NCBI GenBank assembly: GCA_035380045.1
Contig: DAOSWM010000117.1
Span: 1-6,051, forward strand
Source of the DNA: DAOSWM01 sp035380045
Lineage (GTDB): Bacteria > Bacteroidota > Bacteroidia > Bacteroidales > Tenuifilaceae
Direction: 5' to 3'
Length of the DNA stretch: 6,051 nt
Below, piece by piece: positions 1 to 5,904 of this stretch. Position 1 is the first letter of the stretch. Every line of letters starts with the position of its first letter. The notes beneath the pieces were generated by a model. The model was given only the letters and a program-made list of their open reading frames with translations. It made no database searches and was not told where the DNA came from. A program made the position numbers and the translations under genes.

Positions 1-977
1 TTTACTGCCAAAGCAGTAATTTCTCGTCCTCGTGGTGTTCTGTTCAAAAATCCTTCCTTAATAAGGAATGGTTCGTAAACCTCCTCAATGGTTCCGCTAT
101 CCTCGCCAACTGCTGTCGCGATGGTGTTTAGTCCAACCGGTCCACCATTAAACTTCTGAATTATTGTGGTCAGTATCCGGTTGTCCATCTCGTCAAGTCC
201 CCGCTTATCGATGCTAAGCGCATCAAGCGCAATTCGTGCAATTTTAATATCGATTTTGCCATCGCCCTTCACCTGGGCAAAATCGCGCACCCTACGAAGT
301 AAAGCATTTGCTATTCGGGGAGTTCCGCGGCTTCGTAGCGCTATTTCCTGCGCTGCATCGTCGTTAATTTCAATCTGTAGTATTCCAGCCGATCGTTTAA
401 CTATATTCTGAATTACTTGCCAATCGTAGTATTCCAAATGCGCTTTAATACCAAACCGGGCACGTAGTGGACTGGTAAGAAGTCCGCTTCGGGTAGTAGC
501 ACCAATAAGCGTGAAAGGATTTAGTGTTATTTGGATGCTTCTGGCACTCGGTCCCTTGTCAATTAAAATATCAATGGAGTAATCCTCCATGGCGGAGTAG
601 AGGTACTCTTCAACAATTGGACTTAACCGATGAATCTCATCGATAAACAGAACATCTCCCTCCTCAAGGTTCGTGAGTAAACCGGCTAAATCGGCTGGCT
701 TATCGAGAACGGGACCGCTGGTAACCTTTAGGTTTACTTCCAATTCATGGGCAATTATATTGGCAAGGGTAGTTTTGCCCAAACCGGGAGGTCCATGTAG
801 TAGAACATGGTCGAGCGATTCGCCGCGCATTCTGGCAGCTTGCACGAAAATTTTTAGGTTATCCACAATTTTTTCCTGACCAAAAAATTCCTGAAAATCA
901 TTTGGCCTTACCTTCTTCTCAACTTCTCGTTCCGATTCGGACAACCTAAAATCGCGAATAAAGCTGCTTTCTTCCAT
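1..977 (-). CDS. ruvB: Holliday junction branch-migration ATPase RuvB (3' end outside window)
   Basis: RuvB is the hexameric AAA+ motor that, with RuvA and RuvC, drives branch migration of Holliday junctions in recombinational repair in the cytoplasm. I translated 325 residues from ATG at 977-975. Visible motifs are Walker A GPPGLGKTT (62-70), Walker B LFIDEIHRL (110-118), sensor 1 IGATTRSG (158-165), the LRARFGI segment whose R174 matches the family arginine finger, the sensor 2 region GTPRIAN (218-224), and the C-terminal winged-helix signature RTPRGR (313-318). The reading frame continues past base 1. Compared with the usual 330-345 residues, only about 10-20 residues should be missing. 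The start follows the stop of the upstream repeat-protein gene by 2 bp (TAG-GA-ATG), so it is probably translationally coupled and served by the nadA promoter. No key residue appears to be missing. Identification is secure. Confidence 0.97.
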   Translation of the reverse strand, partial: MEESSFIRDFRLSESEREVEKKVRPNDFQEFFGQEKIVDNLKIFVQAARMRGESLDHVLLHGPPGLGKTTLANIIAHELEVNLKVTSGPVLDKPADLAGLLTNLEEGDVLFIDEIHRLSPIVEEYLYSAMEDYSIDILIDKGPSARSIQITLNPFTLIGATTRSGLLTSPLRARFGIKAHLEYYDWQVIQNIVKRSAGILQIEINDDAAQEIALRSRGTPRIANALLRRVRDFAQVKGDGKIDIKIARIALDALSIDKRGLDEMDNRILTTIIQKFNGGPVGLNTIATAVGEDSGTIEEVYEPFLIKEGFLNRTPRGREITALAV

Positions 978-979
978 TC

Positions 980-2515
980 CTAGTATTTTAGTCGTATGCC
1001 GTTTATTAAGTACTCCTTACCATTGCGGTAGGTAATTGTAATTGCTTGCGTTCCATCAGTATTATACTTTTTCCAGGTTCCCGATGGAACTCCCGATTCC
1101 CAAATTTGCTCCTCCTTCAAAATACCGTTGGGGTAGTAGTAGCGATGTTTTCCAACCTGATAGCCATTTAAAAACTCGCCCTCAAAGTACTTACTTCCAT
1201 CGGTATAGTAGCTATTTATTTTACCGCTTAGCTCTCCAAAAATATAAAAACCTTTCCAAACAATATCACCAATTCTTACTTCCCACTCGCCATCCTCCTT
1301 ACTTTCGGAAAAGTACCCTTTTACTATGGTATTTCCTAAGCTATCGTACTCAAAGTAATCGCCCTCGAGAATTCCGTAGTAGTAATTCTCAACTTTTTTT
1401 AGTTGACCATTGTTGTAAAACCAATTCCACTTTCCATGCTCCTTCCCGTTTTGGTAAACTCCTTCTTGCTCCAAATTTCCATTGGGATAGAAAAAATTCC
1501 ATGCTCCATTTTTTATTCCGTTGGAATAATTTCCTTTCGACTTAATGGTACCATTCTCAAAGTAAGCAATCCAAAAATTTTCCTTTTTTCCATTCTGTTG
1601 GCACTTTCCTTTTCCTACTATTTTGCCTGTTAAACTATACTCGTAGCATTCGCCAGGTATGCCATCAAGAATTTCAACGTGAATACCTACCGGAGTATCA
1701 CCAAAAAAAGTTCCCTTTCGTTCTACACCCAACGAATCGGTGTACTCCAAAAAATCGAACGACGAATCATTTTTACTCTCTTCAATCTGGCCGCTTAAGT
1801 AGTAAACCTGATATATAACATCGCCATTTTTTGCGAAAATTCTGTTCCATCCGTGCTTTTCTCCATGCTTGTACTCGGTTACCTCATTTACCTCGAAATT
1901 ATTGTAAAGTTCAACCCACTTTCCATGCTTTAATCCGGAGGAATCAACCCTATTTACCTCTTCAATGTCAACCAATTTTCCATTTCTGTAGTAGCTTATT
2001 TCCTTTACAACGGAATCGGAACGAAAAGTATATCCAGTTCCATGATACTTATCGTTTTCAAAAGGAATTATTTTTTCAAGGTAACCGCTCTTGCTGAAGT
2101 AGAAGCCCTTTCCAACTCTTGAGCCATTCTCGAAAAGTTCTTCCAATTTCTTAACGGTTATATACTTACCTTTTAGGTAGGCCTTTTGGTACTCAACGCT
2201 TAAACCGTGCTTTTTTCCGTTTAGGTACGACAAAGTTTTTTCTATATCACCATTCGAATCGAAAAACTCCCAGTATCCATTCAGTTCACCGTTCTTCCAT
2301 TCGCCTTTCGATCTAACCATTCCGTTGGGGTAGAATGTTTCCCAAATACCATTTGGCTTTCCGTTTACCAATTCACCGGAACTGGCAATGCTGCCGTTTG
2401 GATAGTAGTAGGTTTGTTTTTTTGATAACGAATCGGTTTGAGAAAATAATTTCGCTGCAGGGAAAAGAATTAAACCTGCAAAGAAAGAGAGGGTTAGAAA
2501 AACTTTTTTATACAA
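980..2515 (-). CDS. Exported MORN_2/YwqK-type repeat protein, function unknown
   Basis: This 511-residue protein is built from degenerate repeats of about 22-24 residues with the theme Y-Y-P-N-G ... G-x-Y/W-x-N-G-K-x-x-G-x-W. The repeats are clearest at residues 37-105 and 317-390, weaker at 430-500, and badly eroded between about 120 and 300. The pattern fits the MORN_2 family, which databases often label 'YwqK family antitoxin'. No toxin partner is visible here, so that name should not be taken literally. Residues 1-26 look like a Sec signal peptide: MYKK, a hydrophobic core to about residue 18, then AAKLFSQ. There is no lipobox cysteine, no membrane anchor and no sorting domain, so I infer a periplasmic or secreted product. 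The start is TTG at 2515-2513, 11 bp after the nadA stop. It is the only nearby codon giving a clean signal peptide, although ATT at 2524 is an in-frame alternative. The gene sits between nadA and ruvB in one operon. MORN-like repeats typically form beta-hairpin scaffolds, but the ligand is unknown. Confidence 0.85.
   Translation of the reverse strand: MYKKVFLTLSFFAGLILFPAAKLFSQTDSLSKKQTYYYPNGSIASSGELVNGKPNGIWETFYPNGMVRSKGEWKNGELNGYWEFFDSNGDIEKTLSYLNGKKHGLSVEYQKAYLKGKYITVKKLEELFENGSRVGKGFYFSKSGYLEKIIPFENDKYHGTGYTFRSDSVVKEISYYRNGKLVDIEEVNRVDSSGLKHGKWVELYNNFEVNEVTEYKHGEKHGWNRIFAKNGDVIYQVYYLSGQIEESKNDSSFDFLEYTDSLGVERKGTFFGDTPVGIHVEILDGIPGECYEYSLTGKIVGKGKCQQNGKKENFWIAYFENGTIKSKGNYSNGIKNGAWNFFYPNGNLEQEGVYQNGKEHGKWNWFYNNGQLKKVENYYYGILEGDYFEYDSLGNTIVKGYFSESKEDGEWEVRIGDIVWKGFYIFGELSGKINSYYTDGSKYFEGEFLNGYQVGKHRYYYPNGILKEEQIWESGVPSGTWKKYNTDGTQAITITYRNGKEYLINGIRLKY
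1346..1567 (-). repeat. Central/C-terminal block of MORN_2-like coding repeats
   Basis: This stretch encodes residues 317-390 and holds the most regular units: AYFENG...NYSNGIKNGAW, FFYPNG...VYQNGKEHGKW, WFYNNG...YYYGILEGDY. The spacing is about 23 residues. The NG turns and the trailing W/Y are the best conserved positions, as expected for MORN_2 hairpins. Confidence 0.75.
2201..2407 (-). repeat. N-terminal block of MORN_2-like coding repeats
   Basis: This stretch encodes residues 37-105 of the repeat protein, three consecutive units of about 23 residues. Each begins with an aromatic plus NG turn (YYYPNG, TFYPNG, FFDSNG) and ends with an NGK/E..(N/H)G turn (VNGKPNG, KNGELNG, LNGKKHG). The units are similar in protein but drift at the DNA level, which indicates old duplication, not recent slippage. 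Confidence 0.75.
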
Positions 2516-2526
2516 TATTGAAATTG

Positions 2527-3534
2527 TTATATAATTCCCAGCTGTTTCGAAATATCGAGCATCCGTTCGATGGGTTTAACTGCTTTAACACGAATTTCCT
2601 CATTTATTTCCACTTCAGGAACCTCATGAAGTAAGGTTAAGTAAATTTTCTTAAGGGTAATTAGCTTCATAAACGAACATTCGTTACAGCCGCAGGAGCT
2701 GTCCTTGGGAGGAGCAGGTATGAAGTTCTTGTTGGGTTCGGCTTTCTGCATTTGGTGCAGAATTCCCCACTCCGTTGCCACAATGTAATCGGTTCCACTG
2801 TCCTTCTTTACGAAAGAGAGCAACTCAGAGGTTGACCCAATAAAATCGGAAACCAGAAGGATTGGCTTTTGGCATTCGGGATGCGCAATTAGTTTTGCTT
2901 TTGGGTTCTCCTTCTTTAGTTCAAGAATACGCTCCAGCGAAAACTCCTCGTGCACATGGCATGCTCCGTTCCACACAACCATATTCTCTCTGCCGGTTAC
3001 CCTCTTTATATAATTACCCAGATTTCTATCGGGAGCAAAAATTAATTTTGCATCTTTGGGAAAGCTATCCACAATTTGCACAGCATTGCTGGATGTACAG
3101 CATACATCGGACAAAGCCTTAATTGCAACGGTTGTGTTTACATAGGTTACTACAGTATGATCGGGGTGCTCTTTGACAAACTTTTCGAACTCATCGGGTG
3201 GACATGAATCGGCCAGACTGCAGCCAGCCATTAAATCGGGAATTAAAACTTTTTTTTGGGGCGAAAGCATTTTGGCCGTTTCGGCCATAAAGTGAACACC
3301 GGCAAAGAGAATAATATCTGCGTTTGTTTCTGCAGCCTTTTGCGATAAACCCAAGCTGTCGCCAATGTAATCGGCTATATCCTGAACTTCACCCTGCTGG
3401 TAGAAATGCGCAAGAATTACGGCGTTCTTCTCCTTCTTTATGCGATTAATTTCTTCAACCAGGTTAAGGCTGGGGTCCACGGGCAGATTTACAAATCCGT
3501 TCTTTACAATTCCATTTTTTTTATCAACACCCAT
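2527..3534 (-). CDS. nadA: Quinolinate synthase NadA
   Basis: NadA condenses iminoaspartate (from NadB) with dihydroxyacetone phosphate to make quinolinate, the precursor of NAD, using an oxygen-sensitive [4Fe-4S] cluster in the cytoplasm. The 335-residue product carries the family landmarks. With an offset of 24 they match Thermotoga maritima NadA: HFY (43-45), S60 in GDSLGLS, C105 in DLMAGCSLADSCP, YVNT (131-134), C192 and H195 in NGACHVHEE, HPEC (218-221), and a C-terminal CGCNEC (281-286) whose last cysteine should be the third cluster ligand. The three ligands are therefore expected to be C105, C192 and C286. The length is slightly above the 300-330 typical of short-form NadA because of an N-terminal extension of about 25 residues. 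The start is ATG at 3534-3532 after an A/T-rich leader without Shine-Dalgarno. It is the first gene of a three-gene operon with the repeat protein and ruvB. No nadB or nadC is visible in the window. Confidence 0.97.
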   Translation of the reverse strand: MGVDKKNGIVKNGFVNLPVDPSLNLVEEINRIKKEKNAVILAHFYQQGEVQDIADYIGDSLGLSQKAAETNADIILFAGVHFMAETAKMLSPQKKVLIPDLMAGCSLADSCPPDEFEKFVKEHPDHTVVTYVNTTVAIKALSDVCCTSSNAVQIVDSFPKDAKLIFAPDRNLGNYIKRVTGRENMVVWNGACHVHEEFSLERILELKKENPKAKLIAHPECQKPILLVSDFIGSTSELLSFVKKDSGTDYIVATEWGILHQMQKAEPNKNFIPAPPKDSSCGCNECSFMKLITLKKIYLTLLHEVPEVEINEEIRVKAVKPIERMLDISKQLGII

Positions 3535-3627
3535 ATCATTATAATCTTTTAAAATGAAAAAAATTTTTAATCCTTATGATGATGTTATCCTGTTGAAAGG
3601 GTTAGAAAAAATTTTTTGTTTCGCTTG

Positions 3628-3658
3628 CAAAATTCGTTATTAAATATGGGATAACAAA
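3628..3658 (-). promoter_or_regulatory. Predicted Bacteroidota-type promoter for the nadA operon
   Basis: Read on the minus strand, TTTG (3658-3655) is followed by exactly 19 bases and then GAATTTTG (3635-3628). The Bacteroides primary-sigma consensus is TTTG-N19-21-TAnnTTTG, so there is one mismatch, in the first base of the -7 box. Transcription would start near 3621, giving a nadA leader of roughly 85-90 nt. The sequence is A/T-rich, so chance matches are possible, but the spacing, orientation and distance to the gene all fit. Confidence 0.5.
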
Positions 3659-3660
3659 TT

Positions 3661-3681
3661 TTTAACAGCACTTTAACAGCA
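3661..3681. repeat. Two direct copies of TTTAACAGCA, 11 bp apart, abutting the promoter
   Basis: TTTAACAGCA occurs at 3661-3670 and again at 3672-3681, a spacing of 11 bp or about one helical turn. On the nadA strand the pair lies just upstream of the predicted -33 box, where an activator or repressor could bind. An inverted copy of the core (GCTGTTAAA) is at 3787-3795 and a partial copy (TTAACAG) at 3917-3923. No regulator can be named from this. Confidence 0.55.
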
Positions 3682-3685
3682 GGCC

Positions 3686-3702
3686 GGTTTGATTTTCAAA
3701 CC
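3686..3702. promoter_or_regulatory. Perfect 17-bp palindrome, candidate operator
   Basis: GGTTTGA-TTT-TCAAACC is a perfect inverted repeat with 7-bp arms and a 3-base centre. It lies about 28 bp upstream of the predicted -33 box of the nadA promoter. Neither strand has a T-run following it, so it does not look like an intrinsic terminator. A dimeric regulator site is the simplest reading, but its function is inferred only from symmetry and position. Confidence 0.4.
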
Positions 3703-3757
3703 ATTCTGTACTTTATAAACAAGTTGTGAGCTCCTTTTGTTTATGAAAACTTACACG

Positions 3758-4121
3758 AAGCTAACAACCCGCCTAAAGGTTGAGAAGCTGTTAAAAAGTG
3801 TTGATGAATTTTTTTGCCGGGCTATTTGAAGTTTTAAAAAAGTTTTTATCAGAATAGCGAAGCTAAAACTCCAAATTTTGTTTTGATTTTTTAGCCACCA
3901 AAAAGCTAACAAAGGGTTAACAGGAAGCTAACGGGTCAGCAGAGGGGTGAAAAATTGGGAGGATGAAAGAAAAAGTTCCAACTCCCGAGGGAAAGTAAAG
4001 CGTATAACTGGTTTATAAATAACGTGAGTTTGATATAAGAAAGTACTTTTTAGTCGGTATCGAACTTATTACCTTAATTAATTGGCACTGAAAATTTGCT
4101 CTTACATATAACTCAAGCTAA
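3758..4121 (+). repeat. Five dispersed same-strand copies of AAGCTAA
   Basis: AAGCTAA occurs at 3758-3764, 3860-3866, 3903-3909, 3925-3931 and 4115-4121, always on the plus strand. Three copies extend to AAGCTAAC. The copies at 3903 and 3925 are 22 bp apart, about two helical turns. A given 7-mer would be expected far less than once in a stretch this size. The copies are too scattered to be a simple tandem array and could be protein-binding sites or remnants of an older repeated element. Confidence 0.5.
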
Positions 4122-4157
4122 ATAGTTAATAAGCATACCACAATTAATTTCACTAAA

Positions 4158-4952
4158 TCAACTTATACTAACAACAACTCGTTTAACAACATTCTTGAAA
4201 GTTTGCCACACCAGCTCCTTTGCCCAAGGCAAAAATGAGTTATTCCAGCGTTGCGGATGTACAGTTATCATTATTTTTTCGGGCAACCTATTTTCCTGTA
4301 AAGCTCTTACAATTTGTTTGGTTGAACGGAAACGGAGCCCCTGCCTGTTCCACTTTTCCTGTTGTGGCATTTTATCGCGCACGCTAACCTTGTGGCCATC
4401 CCACCTTCGTCCAGTATCAGTTAAGTAAAAAAATTCGTTAAAATCAATGTCGAAGTAGGGTTCACCAATAATTCCGAGCTCTCGGTAGCTGTACTTCTCC
4501 CAAATTGCCCGGTTATCGAACTTCGATTTGGGGCTACCGTGCATGCAAACCGTTTTGATATTGGCAATTTTACGGAAAATTTCGAGGTTTTCTACAAATA
4601 ACTCGTAGGCTTGGTCTATCATTTCCTCCCTGTGACGAGAAGAAACCGTATCCATGGTTTCGTAGTGGTAACCAATTTCGTGTGCAAGGCTGGCTATTTC
4701 TGCAATAATCTCTGGGTCGTAACTCTCCGGAACCATGCGGAAGTAGTAGCTCCCACGAACTCCAAATTGGTGCTCAATTTTGGCGGTAGCCAAGGAGTTA
4801 CGGGGCTTTAAGTCAACATCGTGACGAAGAATTACAATTCTTTCTGTTATGTTTCCCTTCTCCTGCAGGTAATCGGCAAGGGTGAAAAAAGCATACCCAT
4901 TGTTAATGAGAGTTTTAAGCAGTAGCTTGTATGCATGTAACGTGAAGTCCAC
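4158..4952 (-). CDS. Carbohydrate-esterase-4-like (NodB-fold) polysaccharide deacetylase family protein
   Basis: The 264-residue product resembles the uncharacterised CE4-like proteins often found near surface polysaccharide genes. Motif 1 is RHDVD (43-47), a variant of the NodB TFDDG motif: D45 would be the catalytic base, and D47 or nearby residues metal ligands. Next come the SYYFR strand (68-72), motif 2 EIGYHYE (92-98), MHGSP (137-141), DTGRRWDG (179-186) and VHPQRW (231-236). The classical HxxxH of motif 2 is not intact: H96 is present but residue 100 is methionine, so the metal site must differ or use E98. There is no signal peptide or membrane segment, so I infer cytoplasmic action on a nucleotide- or lipid-linked sugar, or an export route not seen here. 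The start is GTG at 4952-4950, because an in-frame TAA at 4967-4965 leaves no ATG upstream. It follows the coiled-coil gene by 37 bp and is probably co-transcribed. The fold assignment is good; the substrate is unknown. Confidence 0.8.
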   Translation of the reverse strand: MDFTLHAYKLLLKTLINNGYAFFTLADYLQEKGNITERIVILRHDVDLKPRNSLATAKIEHQFGVRGSYYFRMVPESYDPEIIAEIASLAHEIGYHYETMDTVSSRHREEMIDQAYELFVENLEIFRKIANIKTVCMHGSPKSKFDNRAIWEKYSYRELGIIGEPYFDIDFNEFFYLTDTGRRWDGHKVSVRDKMPQQEKWNRQGLRFRSTKQIVRALQENRLPEKIMITVHPQRWNNSFLPWAKELVWQTFKNVVKRVVVSIS

Positions 4953-4989
4953 TTCCCGTATTCGTTATTTGCCTTTTATTGGTTTCCAA

Positions 4990-5904
4990 TTACTTCAGGC
5001 TGAACTCGCCGTGTCCAACCATGTAGCCATCGAGGTAAATGGTAACCTCGTATTTCCCTGCAATTAGCTCGCCGTTATTGTCGTAGTATATGCACAAATC
5101 AACATCCTGATTCTGGTAGTCCACCTCTCGGCTAGCCGAGAAAACTATGTTTTCGCCTTCAAATTCAAACAAATCGCTACTCGACTTGGCAAGAATAAAC
5201 CCGTCGGGACCCAGAATGCGAATGTAGGCAGTTCGCGCTCCGGGCTCAGCAATGCTGTTCTCCGAGAGGGTGAAGCAGGTTCGAATTTTCTCAACCCTTC
5301 GTGCACGGCTCACCTCGTTGCTCCGTTTGTTCAGGGCAACCGCCAAAACATCGCGAACCCTTATTATGGAGCCTTTCGTTACTGTAGAGCTGAGCTCCTC
5401 GGTTCGTTTCTCGAGGTTTTCAACAGTTTTTTGCGACATGGTAAACTCCTGACGAACCTTAATGTTCTCGGCTATAAGTTGCTGATTTAGCGTGTTTAAC
5501 GAATCAATCTCGTGAACCATATCCTTCATAATGGCACGCAGCGTTCCCAGCTCCTTCTGGTACTCCTTAATTTTTGAGTAGCTTACCTGCTTTACCTGTT
5601 TCAGCTCGCTGTAGAGTTTCTCGGCACGCTTCTGCTCCTCTTCCAACTTCAACCTAATGGCCTCATTATCGGTTTCCAACTCATCGTACTCAAGCATAAT
5701 ATCCTGAAGGTTAAGCGCAATGGAATCCTTCTCGGCTATAAGCTGAAATTGAATCTCCTCCGATTCCTGCTTCTCGCTATAGTATAGCCATGCAAGCCCA
5801 GCTAGAACAAATATCAGAATTACAATTAGCGCAGCCAAAAAGGCCACGGCCTTACTTTTCCCTCCCTTGGCTGGAGTGTTAGTATCTAAAGGTGTGTTGG
5901 TCAT
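4990..5904 (-). CDS. Membrane-anchored coiled-coil protein, function unknown
   Basis: I did not recognise a characterised family. With ATG at 5904-5902 the product has 304 residues. A short polar N terminus with KGGKSK precedes one strongly hydrophobic segment (about 19-42, ending LAWLYYSE). A charged heptad-rich region (about 44-172, rich in E, K, L and Q) is probably a long coiled coil. A compact C-terminal domain (about 178-304) follows, rich in predicted beta strands: RTCFTLSEN, AYIRILGPDG, NIVFSASREVDY, DLCIYYDNN, GKYEVTIYLDG, GEFSLK. Positive residues before the hydrophobic segment predict an N-in anchor with the coiled coil and beta domain in the periplasm. The frame is open upstream to 6045, but those 47 residues span the repeat-rich leader and read like non-coding sequence, so the internal ATG is preferred. 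The CE4-like gene follows 37 bp downstream. Similar single-pass coiled-coil proteins seem common in Bacteroidota, from memory; their role is not known to me. Confidence 0.75.
   Translation of the reverse strand: MTNTPLDTNTPAKGGKSKAVAFLAALIVILIFVLAGLAWLYYSEKQESEEIQFQLIAEKDSIALNLQDIMLEYDELETDNEAIRLKLEEEQKRAEKLYSELKQVKQVSYSKIKEYQKELGTLRAIMKDMVHEIDSLNTLNQQLIAENIKVRQEFTMSQKTVENLEKRTEELSSTVTKGSIIRVRDVLAVALNKRSNEVSRARRVEKIRTCFTLSENSIAEPGARTAYIRILGPDGFILAKSSSDLFEFEGENIVFSASREVDYQNQDVDLCIYYDNNGELIAGKYEVTIYLDGYMVGHGEFSLK

Larger units (their letters stand above)
3535..4157. other. Intergenic gap of about 620 bp without a convincing gene
   Basis: Between the nadA start and the deacetylase stop there is no long reading frame on either strand. 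The best short one is ATG at 3743 to TGA at 3829 on the plus strand (28 residues), with no recognisable promoter or ribosome site. The right part should hold the 3' end of the deacetylase transcript, but I see no strong hairpin-plus-T-run terminator. The left part holds the nadA promoter region with its direct repeats and palindrome. The remainder is A/T-rich with repeated short words. No tRNA-like or known riboswitch structure was recognised. Confidence 0.7.

Noticed and set aside
1042..1545. Plus-strand 167-residue open frame opposite the repeat protein
   Set aside because: It is a shadow of the repetitive minus-strand gene; it has no domain-like sequence, and the minus frame has a signal peptide and clear repeats.
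980..2515. Toxin-antitoxin system suggested by the YwqK family label
   Set aside because: No toxin-like gene is adjacent; neighbours are nadA and ruvB, and the product carries a signal peptide.
3757..3935. CRISPR-like array made of the AAGCTAAC words
   Set aside because: Units are 7-8 bp with irregular spacing; no long repeats, uniform spacers or cas genes are present.
3955..3990. Imperfect TTGGGAG / CTCCCGA inverted repeat as terminator of the deacetylase transcript
   Set aside because: The arms are short, imperfect and separated by a long loop, with no convincing T-run placement.
4978..4990. ATTGG-TTT-CCAAT palindrome at the end of the coiled-coil gene as a terminator
   Set aside because: The stem is only 5 weak pairs, there is no T-run after it on the minus strand, and the next gene starts about 25 bp later.
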